Shown: positions 41,521-51,289, numbered from the stretch's first letter. The stretch: 64,000 bases of DNA from Sporotomaculum syntrophicum (GCF_009932395.1 NZ_LSRS01000002.1:144012-208011); one strand, 5' to 3'. Numbers and translations are program-made. The notes: generated from the letters alone by a model not told the origin.

Positions 41521-42798
41521 GTGATGAAGCTGAGAAGGGGTATTTTGATTTTAATAATGACTTTTTTTTGCGTTTTCATGTTTGTTTTCACGGTTTCTGC
41601 TAAGCCACTGAGCGATATATCCGGACATTGGGCAGAGGATTATATTAATCAACTGGCGGGTAGTTCAATAATGGGGGGGTATCCTGACGGAAGTTTTCGC
41701 CCTGATGCTAATGTAACACGGGAAGAATTTGTTAAATGTCTTATCGTAGCGTTAAACATTCCCATAAATAGTTCAGCAAAATCCTCATACGCCGACGTTT
41801 ACAGAACATCATGGTCCTATCCATATATTGAAACTGCAGTTGCAGCGGGTATATTGGTACCGGAGGAAGCTGTCAACGGTATGTTGCGGCCACAAGAACC
41901 GATTCCCAGGGTAGAAGTTGCCAAGTTGGCTGTACGGGCACTTGGCCTGCCAATAAAATCAAATTATGCGGGTTATGACGATGGTATCAATATTCCGTCA
42001 TCATACCGTGGGTATGTTGGTGTCGTAAAAGAGCGCCATTTAATGTCCGGGTATCCTGATGGAACATTTCGAGCCTGGAATCCAGTTACCAGAGCCGAAG
42101 CTTGTGTAATTTTGATACGGCTGATATATGACGCAGGAAAAGGTGCTGGACTTGTAACTATATGTTATGATCACAACCAAGCTTCAATATTCGATAACGC
42201 TTATCCATTGCATCAAAAATATGGGTACCCAGGGGTCAACTATGTCATACCTCCTCGAGTGGGCGATCGTGGAATGATGACTCTGGAACAATTACGGGAA
42301 CTGGAACGGGCAGGGTGGGAGACCGGCTCTCACTCAAAAAACCACCTGGATTTTAGAGTTTTAAAAGAACGTGAAATTAGGCAGCAATTATATTTATCAA
42401 AGGATTGGCTGCAGGAAAATGGTTTGCAGTATGCTAGCTTTGCATATCCATTTTGGTTTGATACAGACCCTTACCCGGTAGTTGGTGAATATTACAAATC
42501 TGCTGTAACATGCTTTGGAAAAAGCATTAATACAGCACCAATCAACCGTTATAAGCTGGAAAGGTTTATGCTGGATGAAGGGTTGTCAAATGATGAAATG
42601 ACAGATCTACTGGATCAGGCGGTTATTACGGGGGGATGGGTGATTTTTTACACCCATTCTGTTGAAGTAGCGAATCAAATCCCTGCCAATCATGGAACTA
42701 ACCAGCAGAGGTTGGAGTATTTATTTCAAGAAATTAAAAAACGTGGCTTAACTGTCGTGACTATTAGTGAAGGAGTTAAATTGAAATGTAATGAATGA
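41521..42798 (+). CDS. SLH-domain polysaccharide deacetylase
   Basis: This 425-aa secreted protein has a signal peptide ending VSA near residue 27, then three SLH modules (DISGHWAEDYINQL, a second with YADVYRTSWSYPYIE, a third with GYPDGTFRAWNPVTRAEA) over about residues 30-200, which bind pyruvylated wall polymer. A NodB-type CE4 domain follows. Motif 1 reads CYDHN instead of TFDDG, keeping the first Asp; motif 2, HSKNH, keeps both His; FAYPFW is motif 3. It may trim a wall or surface glycan. Start GTG; the ATG one codon later is equally possible. Confidence 0.88.
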   Translation: MMKLRRGILILIMTFFCVFMFVFTVSAKPLSDISGHWAEDYINQLAGSSIMGGYPDGSFRPDANVTREEFVKCLIVALNIPINSSAKSSYADVYRTSWSYPYIETAVAAGILVPEEAVNGMLRPQEPIPRVEVAKLAVRALGLPIKSNYAGYDDGINIPSSYRGYVGVVKERHLMSGYPDGTFRAWNPVTRAEACVILIRLIYDAGKGAGLVTICYDHNQASIFDNAYPLHQKYGYPGVNYVIPPRVGDRGMMTLEQLRELERAGWETGSHSKNHLDFRVLKEREIRQQLYLSKDWLQENGLQYASFAYPFWFDTDPYPVVGEYYKSAVTCFGKSINTAPINRYKLERFMLDEGLSNDEMTDLLDQAVITGGWVIFYTHSVEVANQIPANHGTNQQRLEYLFQEIKKRGLTVVTISEGVKLKCNE

Positions 42799-42826
42799 CA
42801 GTAAGTTTTTAATATTAAATTATTCA

Positions 42827-42863
42827 AATAAGGGACACCCTCTGTGGGAGGGTGTCCCTTATT
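42827..42863. terminator. Terminator-like hairpin after the SLH deacetylase
   Basis: A perfect 16-bp stem: AATAAGGGACACCCTC with GAGGGTGTCCCTTATT, loop TGTGG. No long T-tract follows on the plus strand, so it may stabilise the 3' end. Confidence 0.65.
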
Positions 42864-42962
42864 CGTTTAACAGTACTTACTCTATTTGGCACACTTAAAA
42901 AATATTAAACATAGAATATCAAGAATAGAGAATGTCACACGGGGAGCCTAAAGAGAGATTAT

Positions 42963-44492
42963 ATGATCAATAACAAAGAGGATGATGCTAAAAAAACTTC
43001 ATTAACAGTGGCCCGCAATGGTGGAATAGCAATTGTTAGTTCGTTACTAAGCAACGTTATTAGGTTTCTTACGCAGGTTTTACTGGTTAGACTACTTGGT
43101 TCTGAAAAGTATGGTTTATATACTATAGGTTTTAGCATTTTTACCATAGGCAGTCAAATTTCACAAGTAGGCTTGTCAGAGGGCATTGTAAAGTTTGGCA
43201 GTGTGGCTAGTAAAGAAAAAGATCAGCTTCGATTAAATGGTTTAATGAGGCTGTCGATTGTGCTTACAGTTACTGTTTCCATTTTGATAGCGGTAGCTAT
43301 ATTTATAGCATCGCCGCATATTGCCAAATATATTTTTCATAAAGCTGAACTTGAGCCGGTGTTAAGATTTTTTGCCGTTTCTATGCCTTTTTTTGTATTC
43401 TCCGCTGCTGTAGCTGCTTTATTTAGGGCCACGCAACGTATCTTCTACTATTCTGTGTTTCAATTCATATTAGACCCGCTTATTTATCTGTTTATTGTTT
43501 CTATATTTTGTGTGATTGGCTTGACTCTTGCTAGTGTGCTTGAAGCTTTCGTTTTAGCCTGGTTTTTGGTCGCTGTGTTTGGCGCAATAGTTGTTGCTAA
43601 AGTCTACCAAGTTTTTTCTCCTAAAAGCAAAGCTATCTATGAGCCTAAGAAAATATTCCGTTTCACAATACCCGTGTATGTATCTAAGTTTTTACCCCTT
43701 ATAATGAACCATTTTGATAAGGTCATCTTAGGTAATATGGTGTTAGCCAGTGATGTTGGGATATATAGCGCAGGAGGTAAAATTGCAGCTCAGGTTGTGA
43801 TTTTTATGCAAGCATTCAACCTAATATTTTCCCCGATAATTGCTGAATATTTTCATGATAATAAAATCAAAGAATTGAATCAGCTATTTAAAACAGTAAC
43901 AAGATGGACGCTTATTTTGACCATACCGTTTATTTCATTCATTGTGATTAACGCTGAATTAATTATGAATATGTTTGGTTTAGAGAGTGCTATCGGTATA
44001 GATGTATTAATTTTATGTTGTCTTGCGCAATTTGTTAGTGTTTGCACCGGTCCCCTTGAATATATACTGATCATGGGTAAGCAAGATTTAGATTTAATTA
44101 ACAATTGTTTTTTTGTTGTTATGAATATTACTTTAAATATTTTTTTTGTGGGTAATTATGGTATTTGGGGTGCAGCCATATCTCTTGGTTTGTCTATGAT
44201 AATTATTAACCTGGTTCGTTTAATAGAAATATATGTTTTATACAAATTATGGCCTTATTCATTAACCACTTGTAAATGTTTTTTGGCTGCATTTATAGCC
44301 TATAGTCTTGCAATAGTATTAAATACATTAACATTTTGGGGTAGTTATTACTGGCTAATCAGCTTATTTCCGCTTTTTGGGGTTTACGCGGGACTGCTTT
44401 ATTTAATGGGTTTTAATGTTGAAGACCGTGCAGTTTTAGCTTTAATCAAGAGAAAGGTTGGTGGTATTTTGATGAGTCGTAATACCCCTTAA
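42963..44492 (+). CDS. Wzx-like lipid-linked oligosaccharide flippase (copy 1)
   Basis: This 509-aa protein has about 14 hydrophobic segments. The start has ARNGGIAIVSSLLSNVIRFLTQVLLVRLLGSEKYGLYTI (in part), the typical polysaccharide-transport/MATE-like opening. It would move undecaprenyl-linked sugar units across the membrane. A second such gene lies at 61306. Confidence 0.85.
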   Translation: MINNKEDDAKKTSLTVARNGGIAIVSSLLSNVIRFLTQVLLVRLLGSEKYGLYTIGFSIFTIGSQISQVGLSEGIVKFGSVASKEKDQLRLNGLMRLSIVLTVTVSILIAVAIFIASPHIAKYIFHKAELEPVLRFFAVSMPFFVFSAAVAALFRATQRIFYYSVFQFILDPLIYLFIVSIFCVIGLTLASVLEAFVLAWFLVAVFGAIVVAKVYQVFSPKSKAIYEPKKIFRFTIPVYVSKFLPLIMNHFDKVILGNMVLASDVGIYSAGGKIAAQVVIFMQAFNLIFSPIIAEYFHDNKIKELNQLFKTVTRWTLILTIPFISFIVINAELIMNMFGLESAIGIDVLILCCLAQFVSVCTGPLEYILIMGKQDLDLINNCFFVVMNITLNIFFVGNYGIWGAAISLGLSMIIINLVRLIEIYVLYKLWPYSLTTCKCFLAAFIAYSLAIVLNTLTFWGSYYWLISLFPLFGVYAGLLYLMGFNVEDRAVLALIKRKVGGILMSRNTP

Positions 44493-44573
44493 TGAAGGTT
44501 GTTAGTTTTGCCAAGTAAATTTGGATGATGCAAAAGATTGCTTAGATAGGTTTATAAAAGGAGAGGGTTGTAA

Positions 44574-45134
44574 ATGTGGTCTTGGCTGATTATCCTATTA
44601 ATTACTTTGTGCTGTTTTTTTTGCTTTTTAAGTGCTGTGCAGCTGGAATTAAAAAGACCGAAAGCTAAGATATGGATAATATTAACCTGTCTGATGATTT
44701 TTGCAGTGGTAGGGACCTTATTAAGTGTCCCCTCTCCAGTTTCAAAAGAATATTCTTATGAACCCAAACCAGCCAAAATCGAATTAAAATATTTAGAACC
44801 TATTGAAGAAGAATTACCGGAACAGGACGAACCACAAAACCAAACTATTGATGGTAAAAAAGATATAGATAGTATTGATTATTTAACTGAAGCGATCACA
44901 GACACACAAGCTGAGGAAACTCCTAGTCAAGAAAAAAGAGTGTCTGTTATGGTTAGCGAGCTAAATGTTCGGTTAAGACCACAATACAATGCTTATATTA
45001 TAGGAAACGTCCAGCATGGCCAAATTTTAACAATTTTGGAGGATTCGGATAGTTCGGACTGGGTAAAAGTAAGAATTAGTGATGGCCTAACTGGTTGGGT
45101 GGCGAAAAAGTATGTTAATTACTTAAGTGATTAA
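44574..45134 (+). CDS. Membrane protein with extracellular bacterial SH3 domain
   Basis: This 186-aa protein has two closely spaced hydrophobic helices at the N-terminus (residues 1-55), an acidic, low-complexity linker (EPIEEELPEQDEPQN) and a C-terminal SH3b domain (VSELNVRLRPQYNAYIIGNV and GLTGWVAKKYVNYL, residues about 125-185). SH3b domains often bind peptidoglycan. Function unknown; it precedes the Wzz-like gene in the same direction. Confidence 0.75.
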   Translation: MWSWLIILLITLCCFFCFLSAVQLELKRPKAKIWIILTCLMIFAVVGTLLSVPSPVSKEYSYEPKPAKIELKYLEPIEEELPEQDEPQNQTIDGKKDIDSIDYLTEAITDTQAEETPSQEKRVSVMVSELNVRLRPQYNAYIIGNVQHGQILTILEDSDSSDWVKVRISDGLTGWVAKKYVNYLSD

Positions 45135-45167
45135 CTCTAATTTACAGTATGTTGAGGAGGTAATCTT

Positions 45168-45857
45168 TTGAGGGCTCAGGGATTTTTAAAGGCACTTAAT
45201 GAATTGAAATTCGCAGTGGTGTTAGTGCCCGTTTTGGCTATAATATTTAGCGCTGTGATGAGTTTTTTTGTGTTAACACCCGTATATAGGTCTTCTACTA
45301 CTTTAATGGTTTTTAAACAACCCACTGCTGCTGAACCATATGAGGTTAGGATTGGAGCTATTACCTTAAATCAAAAGCTGGTTAAAACTTATAGTGAGTT
45401 GGCTCAAAGTACGGTTGTTTATGAGGAAGTAATTAAGCAAAACAACTTGAATATGACTGTTGAAGAGCTAATAAGTAAAATTACTGTTGAGGTATTAGGT
45501 GAAACAGAATTATTAAGAATATCGGCAAATAGTACTAATCCAACACTATCTGCAATGTTGGCCAATGAAATTGCGAGGATATTATTGGAAAAGGTAGCGG
45601 AGTTTATGGTTTTAGACAACATTCAGATTATAAATACTGCTTCACCTCCTAACAAGCCTGTATGGCCAAATCATACATTGAATATGATACTCGCAGGAGT
45701 AATTGGCTTGCTACTGGTGGTTGGTGTGGCATTATTAAGAACGAATATTAGAAATTCCCGGGAAAATAATGATTCAGAATTAATTATGCAAGCTGCTAAT
45801 CAAGGAGAGGAATTTCATTTAAAATCGGAAATAGACTTAGATGGGCACAAAAATTAA
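45168..45857 (+). CDS. Wzz/YveK-type chain-length determinant
   Basis: This 229-aa protein has a Wzz fold: an N-terminal TM (residues 15-38), an extracellular domain starting with TPVYRSSTTLMVF and a C-terminal TM preceded by SPPNKPVWPN. It would set glycan chain length. Unlike many capsule loci I see no adjacent tyrosine autokinase or phosphatase. TTG start after GAGGAGGTAATCTT. Confidence 0.83.
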   Translation: MRAQGFLKALNELKFAVVLVPVLAIIFSAVMSFFVLTPVYRSSTTLMVFKQPTAAEPYEVRIGAITLNQKLVKTYSELAQSTVVYEEVIKQNNLNMTVEELISKITVEVLGETELLRISANSTNPTLSAMLANEIARILLEKVAEFMVLDNIQIINTASPPNKPVWPNHTLNMILAGVIGLLLVVGVALLRTNIRNSRENNDSELIMQAANQGEEFHLKSEIDLDGHKN

Positions 45858-45887
45858 TAAAAAAAATGGAGTGGCATTAGAAAATGT

Positions 45888-45940
45888 AAAGTCCGAGCCT
45901 GTTGGTAGAAATGACTCAGGTTCGGACTTTATCTTATTTT
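45888..45940 (+). terminator. Terminator after the Wzz gene
   Basis: AAAGTCCGAGCCTG (45888-45901) pairs with CAGGTTCGGACTTT (45917-45930; one G-U pair), followed by T-rich sequence. Confidence 0.75.
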
Positions 45941-45971
45941 AGGAAATTGCTAATTCAGGTTAAAGTACTCC

Positions 45972-46018
45972 AAAAGCGCGCGCTTAAGGGAACGAAAAAT
46001 GGGCGCGCTTTTCTTGTT
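45972..46018 (+). terminator. GC-rich terminator-like hairpin, copy A
   Basis: AAAAGCGCGC (45972-45981) pairs with GCGCGCTTTT (46003-46012). A very similar hairpin with similar flank occurs at 63424-63466. Confidence 0.7.
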
Positions 46019-46106
46019 TTTACAGCTGGAAAGCTGACCTGCTTAGTAACACTATTTGGCTGCAAACCATATGATAACGTAATAAATGGTTGCAGGGGGA
46101 GTGCTA

Positions 46107-47336
46107 ATGAGGTCATACTCCGCAGAAGAGGAGGTAATGGGTACAGGTTTTTTGATGAACAGTACTAGGGTTCCGCGGGTAATTCATGTCACCACTATAG
46201 GTATTACCTCTTATCGGGCTTTACTGGCTCAATGTCAGCTATTTCGGGAAAAAGGTATGGAAATAGGGTTTGTATTTAGTCCTTCTCCTGAAAAAAATCT
46301 GTTACAGAGCCTTAGGTTTCCTGTAAAAGAGATATACATGGACAGGAACATTAAACCCTTATCCGATGCTAAGGCTATTTTGAAAATGTTTCATTATTTT
46401 AAGGCCGTAAAACCGGATATTGTACACACTCATACTTCCAAAGCCGGTGTAGTGGGCAGAATAGCAGCCAAAATGGCAAAGGTTAATTATATTGTGCATA
46501 CTGTGCACGGATTTCCATTTCATCAAGGAATGCCCAAGTTAAAATTTTTTGTTTATAAGCAGATTGAAAAAAGTATGGCTCGTATTACCGACATTATGCT
46601 ATCTCAGAGCCAGGAAGACATTATTAATGCCCGGGAGCTTGGAATTAAACCCCGTTCTGGCAATTTGATCCACATTGGCAACGGTGTTAATCTTGATGAG
46701 TTTTGCCCCGCTCGATATTCGCTTGACCGGCGGCAGCAAATCCGAGAAAGCCTTGCGATAAAGGAATATAACCCGGTGATCACGATGATTGGCCGTGTTA
46801 ACCGCGAGAAAGGATATCACGATTTAGTGGAAGCATTGCGGCAGATAAATGATATGCCCTGGCAAGCACTGTTTATTGGTCCTGATGAGGGATTTCTAAC
46901 CAATCTAAAAAAACAAATTGACGATGCTGGATTACAGCAACGGATTTTATTGCTTGGTCAACGTAGTGATATCAGTGATTTACTGGCAATCACAGATGTA
47001 TATGTGCTGCCTTCCTACCGGGAAGGACTGCCTCGTTCTTTAATTGAGGCACAGTCCATGGGGATACCTTGTGTGGCTACTGATATTAGGGGTTGTCGAG
47101 AAGTCATTTTAGCAGGCAGCACAGGGTACCTGATTAAGCCGGGCGATAGCAGGTCTCTGAGTGAGGTGCTGCGCAAGTTGTTGTTGGATGACAGACTCCG
47201 CTTGAAAATGGGAAGTGCGGGCAGAACTCGTATGCAACTGTATTTTAGTGAAACGGAAGTAGCTCGAAAAGTTATGGCGGTTTATGAGCGGTTATTAGGG
47301 GCTGACAATGCTTTAGAAGAGCAAATTTTTCAATAA
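46107..47336 (+). CDS. Glycosyltransferase family 4
   Basis: This 409-aa GT4 enzyme shows acceptor-side HTHTSKAGVVGRIAAKMA (about residue 112), TVHGFPFHQG, the donor-side MIGRVNREKGYHDLVEAL (about 230) and PSYREGLPRSLIEAQSMG (about 302). I set the start at the ATG five nt after AGGGGGAG. Sugar specificity unknown. It overlaps the following gene's maximal frame. Confidence 0.88.
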   Translation: MRSYSAEEEVMGTGFLMNSTRVPRVIHVTTIGITSYRALLAQCQLFREKGMEIGFVFSPSPEKNLLQSLRFPVKEIYMDRNIKPLSDAKAILKMFHYFKAVKPDIVHTHTSKAGVVGRIAAKMAKVNYIVHTVHGFPFHQGMPKLKFFVYKQIEKSMARITDIMLSQSQEDIINARELGIKPRSGNLIHIGNGVNLDEFCPARYSLDRRQQIRESLAIKEYNPVITMIGRVNREKGYHDLVEALRQINDMPWQALFIGPDEGFLTNLKKQIDDAGLQQRILLLGQRSDISDLLAITDVYVLPSYREGLPRSLIEAQSMGIPCVATDIRGCREVILAGSTGYLIKPGDSRSLSEVLRKLLLDDRLRLKMGSAGRTRMQLYFSETEVARKVMAVYERLLGADNALEEQIFQ

Positions 47337-47359
47337 TGTATTGGAACCTGGGTGGTGTT

Positions 47360-48424
47360 ATGGTGGGAGATTATTATGTATTGGGCCTAAAGGAACGTAA
47401 GCAGTGGATGGAGGAGTTTAATAATTTAAATAATATCAAGCCTGACTTGCATTATAAACCCGAATACTTACAATTATTTGTCGGCGAGGGCGAGGCCCGG
47501 TTGTTTATATATAAGGAAGGAAAGGAAATTATTTTTTACCCTTTTTTGTTAAGAAAAGTTAATTCTATTCCCGGACTAACAGATAAACTTTCGATGAATT
47601 TATACGACATTACCAGCCCTTACGGTTATGGAGGACCACTTGTTACAACGACTGCCGGGGATAGTGTGGTAAAAAACTTTTACCGGTGTTTTGCCGAATA
47701 TTGCTCAAGTAGCAACATTATTACGGAATTTATCAGATTTCACCCTGTATTAGGTAACCACAACTTGGTTAAAAACTATGTAGCAGTCGAAAGAGTATCA
47801 TCGGTGGTTTGTGTTGATCTTACGGTCTCTAGTGAAGAAATATGGTCGGGTTATAAACGCAACAATCGTAAAAACATAAAAAAAGCCTATCGAGAAGGTT
47901 TAAAGGTATGCATAGAGGAAGCACCGGTGGGGTTTGAAAATTTCTTAGATATTTATTACCATACTCTTTCAAGAAACCAAGCTAAAAGTTTTTATTACTT
48001 CAACACCGAATTTTTTGAGCGATTACACAGAAAGTTAAAAGGTAATTTTTTATATGCCCATACACTATTTAATGGACAAATAATATCCACAGAGCTGCTA
48101 TTGTATAACGAAATATTTATTCATTCATTTCTTGGCGGAACATTAGAACAATATTATGAATACCGACCAAATAATATTTTGAAGCATGAAGTAATTAAAT
48201 GGGCAAAAAACAAAGGGATAAAATACTTTTTACTTGGCGGTGGTTACCAAGAAGATGACGGTATTTTCCATTATAAACGATCATTTGCTGTTAATGGAGT
48301 GTTAGATTTTTATGTTGGTAAAAAGGTGCACAATCATGCCGTTGTAAACCAGTTGGAAGAATTTATGTCTTCTAAAGCTCCCAGGGAAAACATTAATTAT
48401 TTTCCCAGTTACAGGAGGTTCTAA
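47360..48424 (+). CDS. FemAB/GNAT-fold acyltransferase-like protein
   Basis: This 354-aa protein has a duplicated GNAT architecture. Typical of the FemAB-like family are YKRNNRKNIKKAYREGL (about residue 175) and LLGGGYQEDDGIFHYKRSF near the end (about 300). In other species such proteins attach amino acids or acyl groups to envelope precursors; here it may decorate the glycan. I chose the ATG after GGGTGGTGTT, nine residues into the frame. Confidence 0.68.
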   Translation: MVGDYYVLGLKERKQWMEEFNNLNNIKPDLHYKPEYLQLFVGEGEARLFIYKEGKEIIFYPFLLRKVNSIPGLTDKLSMNLYDITSPYGYGGPLVTTTAGDSVVKNFYRCFAEYCSSSNIITEFIRFHPVLGNHNLVKNYVAVERVSSVVCVDLTVSSEEIWSGYKRNNRKNIKKAYREGLKVCIEEAPVGFENFLDIYYHTLSRNQAKSFYYFNTEFFERLHRKLKGNFLYAHTLFNGQIISTELLLYNEIFIHSFLGGTLEQYYEYRPNNILKHEVIKWAKNKGIKYFLLGGGYQEDDGIFHYKRSFAVNGVLDFYVGKKVHNHAVVNQLEEFMSSKAPRENINYFPSYRRF

Positions 48425-48426
48425 AT

Positions 48427-49053
48427 ATGGCTATAAATAACACAAATCAAGCTTTAAAGAGAATCTTTGATGTAATATGTTCGTTGCTTGTATTGCTGCT
48501 GTTTAGCCCTATATTTTTAGTTATTTCGTTGATTATAAAGATTACTTCTCCTGATGATGTTTTTTTTAAGCAACAGCGTTTGGGTTTAAACGGGCAGGTT
48601 TTTTGGATGTATAAGTTCCGCAGCATGGTGCCTAACGCAGTAAATATGGGGGCCGGGATGTTCGTTGAAAAAGATGATCCCCGAATTACAGCCATTGGAA
48701 GGTTTCTCAGGGCAACTAGTCTTGACGAGCTTCCCCAGTTGTTTAATATCTTACGCGGCGAAATGAGTTTTGTTGGTCCCAGGCCTGCCCCGTTACATCA
48801 TTTTAAAATATATGATGAAAGGCAAATAAAAAGATTAAGTGTGAAACCGGGTATAACCGGATGGGCCCAAGTTGAGGGACGGTTGGCTCTTTACTGGCCT
48901 CAACGTATCGAGCTAGATCTCTGGTATATCGAAAACTATTCATTATGGTTGGATCTTAAAATCCTGTTCAAGACAATTTTTGTTATATTACTGCGCCGTG
49001 GTGATACCGCGCAAGCAGACCGCAAAGAGAAGGACCCGTTTATGAAATTATAA
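48427..49053 (+). CDS. Small phosphoglycosyl transferase (undecaprenyl-phosphate sugar-1-P transferase)
   Basis: This 208-aa monotopic PglC/WbaP-core enzyme starts the lipid-linked glycan by attaching sugar-1-phosphate to undecaprenyl phosphate. It has an N-terminal membrane helix (KRIFDVICSLLVLLLFSPIF), FRSMVPNA, the catalytic LDELPQLFN Asp-Glu pair (about residue 98) and FVGPRPAP. It ends before the beta-helix gene. Confidence 0.9.
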   Translation: MAINNTNQALKRIFDVICSLLVLLLFSPIFLVISLIIKITSPDDVFFKQQRLGLNGQVFWMYKFRSMVPNAVNMGAGMFVEKDDPRITAIGRFLRATSLDELPQLFNILRGEMSFVGPRPAPLHHFKIYDERQIKRLSVKPGITGWAQVEGRLALYWPQRIELDLWYIENYSLWLDLKILFKTIFVILLRRGDTAQADRKEKDPFMKL

Positions 49054-49145
49054 TTATATCATTACATGGCATAGAAGACATATTTCGACTGGTTAAAAGA
49101 ATAAGATATATTATGTAAGTTATAAAGATCCGGGAGGATGATGAA

Positions 49146-51176
49146 TTGAAGATATTAATTATTATTGTAGGTATTATATTTCTCCTGGGCTGGTTATTCC
49201 TATATAAAAAATATTTCAGCCGGCAAGAGAAAAGTGTAGAAAAGCTGATGCCAACACCTGGCGACAAAGAGGGTAAAATATTCTCTGTAGCACCGTGGGG
49301 CGACGACAGTAATGATGGCTGCCAGACTAATCCATGGAAAACGTTACAATACGGTGTTAGTAATTTAGTACCGGGTGACCGGTTGCTAGTGCGCGGGGGC
49401 ATATACAACGAATATATATCGTTTAAAAAATCCGGCAGTAAAGAAAACCCCATCATAGTCAGTGCTTCACCAGGTGAGGAAGTAGTACTTGATGGAGGGG
49501 GCATAGGCTGGAAGTATGGTATTAATTTTGAGCACGGAGTAGCTTTCGTAAATATTTCGGGCTTTAAAGTTAAAAATTTCCACGGTGCAGGAGTTGCACT
49601 TTGGGGAGATAATAACTCTGTAAAGTGTCATGATTTAGAGGTATTTGGTTGTGGCTCGGGGGCGCAGGTTATATCGGCTTCAGATTTATTTATTGAGGAT
49701 TGTTATTTTCGTAATAATAGTGGTCCTGGCTTTGTGGTTTCCCCGGGGCCTTTAATAACAGCAAAAATTATTAAAACCCGTTCATCTAATAACGATAGTC
49801 CTAAGCTACCGGATGGTTTTACCTTGGATAGTGGCGAAAATATTATGCTGGAAAAGTGCACAGTTGAATATAATAGTGGAAATGGTTTTAGCTGTTCAAC
49901 TTCAAATACCACTTTTAACTCGTGTATAATTCGAGATAACGGAATCCATGGCATAAAGTGCTCAGGCAATAGTTACCGGGTAATAAATTGTATAATTGAT
50001 AGTAATGGAATGGCCGGCATTGCTTTGCATGGTGGAGAAGATATTAATTTATGCAACAACCTTATTGTCAATTGCGGGATAAAGGGCGATTATGGACTGA
50101 TCGCTGCTCCCCTCTCTGCCGCGATATCCACCAGGTTAACGATAATCAATAATATTTTTGCTTTTAACTACGGTGGTGTTCATTTTGGCAATGCAGCGCT
50201 TGTGGAAAAAGAGGATAATAATATTTACTGGAGTCGTCCAGACGCAGAAATATCGACAAGTAATCGCAAATATTCCAGAGATGAAATAAATGGGCGTATA
50301 TGGTTCAAAGAAACAGACCGCGGGGAGTATAGTTTTTGTAAAGATCCATTATTTATTGACATTATAAGCCGGGATTATCGCTTGGCTAAAAATAGCCCTG
50401 CTATAGACCGTGGTACAAAAAACTGTGCACCGGAGGACGATATTAACGGTCATATTCGACCCCAGGGACAGTATTATGATATCGGACCATATGAAGCGGC
50501 AGAAGGCAGCATTATTCCACCAACCGCTAAAGTTGTATATTGCCCTACCTATTCTACAGATACATCCAGTTCTTTATATTTTACTGTTAGGTGGGATGCC
50601 GATAATGAAGTTAACGAGGTTGGAGGATTTAATGTGCAAGTTAGGGAGGGAGCCTGGGGAGGATGGCAAAATTGGCTCACTGAAACTGGTGCAAGGGAAA
50701 GTAATTATTTAGGTGTTTGCGGTCAAGTATATTACTTCCGTGTGCGTGCAAAAGATGATCTTGGTAACTGGGGAAAATGGTCCGATAATGCGTCGACCGT
50801 AATTCCTCTTGACGACCAAAGTCCGTTAATTAAATATGATGGCACTTGGGAAGTGGTTAATGATGAAGGCGCTTTTTTAAATACACTGCATTACTCTTCA
50901 GTTGTCGGAACTACGGCTTCTTTTAGATTTACAGGTAAAGAAATAGCCTGGATTTCTAATCTGGGGCCGGACCGGGGGCAAGCTCTGGTTTATATAGACG
51001 ATATCCTTCGGGAAACGGTGGACCTCTTTAGTCCGGACTGCCAAATGCGCAGGTCTGTATTTAAGACCTTTAGTGATGGCAACCCACATACAATACGCAT
51101 TGAAGTGGCCAATACTAAGAACGCTCAATCATCGGGATATCGAGTAGATATCGACGGTATTGCTGTAAAATTATAG
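49146..51176 (+). CDS. Membrane-anchored right-handed beta-helix protein
   Basis: This 676-aa protein has an N-terminal TM anchor (residues 1-20) and a long parallel beta-helix (about 45-400) rich in NN and G turns (HGAGVALWGDNNSVKCHDL, GNGFSCSTSNTTFNSCIIR). A choice-of-anchor Q-like end RLAKNSPAIDRGT and DINGHIRPQGQYYDIGPYE follows (about 415-450). An Fn3-like domain and a jelly-roll-like C-terminus follow. Such proteins are polysaccharide lyases or glycan binders; catalytic residues are not identifiable. TTG start. Confidence 0.8.
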   Translation: MKILIIIVGIIFLLGWLFLYKKYFSRQEKSVEKLMPTPGDKEGKIFSVAPWGDDSNDGCQTNPWKTLQYGVSNLVPGDRLLVRGGIYNEYISFKKSGSKENPIIVSASPGEEVVLDGGGIGWKYGINFEHGVAFVNISGFKVKNFHGAGVALWGDNNSVKCHDLEVFGCGSGAQVISASDLFIEDCYFRNNSGPGFVVSPGPLITAKIIKTRSSNNDSPKLPDGFTLDSGENIMLEKCTVEYNSGNGFSCSTSNTTFNSCIIRDNGIHGIKCSGNSYRVINCIIDSNGMAGIALHGGEDINLCNNLIVNCGIKGDYGLIAAPLSAAISTRLTIINNIFAFNYGGVHFGNAALVEKEDNNIYWSRPDAEISTSNRKYSRDEINGRIWFKETDRGEYSFCKDPLFIDIISRDYRLAKNSPAIDRGTKNCAPEDDINGHIRPQGQYYDIGPYEAAEGSIIPPTAKVVYCPTYSTDTSSSLYFTVRWDADNEVNEVGGFNVQVREGAWGGWQNWLTETGARESNYLGVCGQVYYFRVRAKDDLGNWGKWSDNASTVIPLDDQSPLIKYDGTWEVVNDEGAFLNTLHYSSVVGTTASFRFTGKEIAWISNLGPDRGQALVYIDDILRETVDLFSPDCQMRRSVFKTFSDGNPHTIRIEVANTKNAQSSGYRVDIDGIAVKL

Positions 51177-51191
51177 TTTTGATAGATAGCC

Positions 51192-51236
51192 AAAAAACAA
51201 GACCCAGGTGCATAAGAAGCCTGGGCTTTGTTTTTT
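51192..51236. terminator. Bidirectional terminator after the beta-helix gene
   Basis: AAAAAACAAGACCCAGG (51192-51208) pairs with CCTGGGCTTTGTTTTTT (51220-51236), with a minor internal mismatch. T-tracts at both ends suit both convergent genes. Confidence 0.8.
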
Positions 51237-51289
51237 GTACTTTAGGAGATTATCTAAGTACTTAAAAAGTGCGCTTTCTTGCTTGGTTT

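Noticed and set aside
45902-46168. 88-aa open frame
   Set aside because: It spans two terminator hairpins and has no homology-like motif or ribosome-binding site.
50410-50712. 100-aa open frame inside the beta-helix gene
   Set aside because: It is a shadow frame of a long, well-supported gene.
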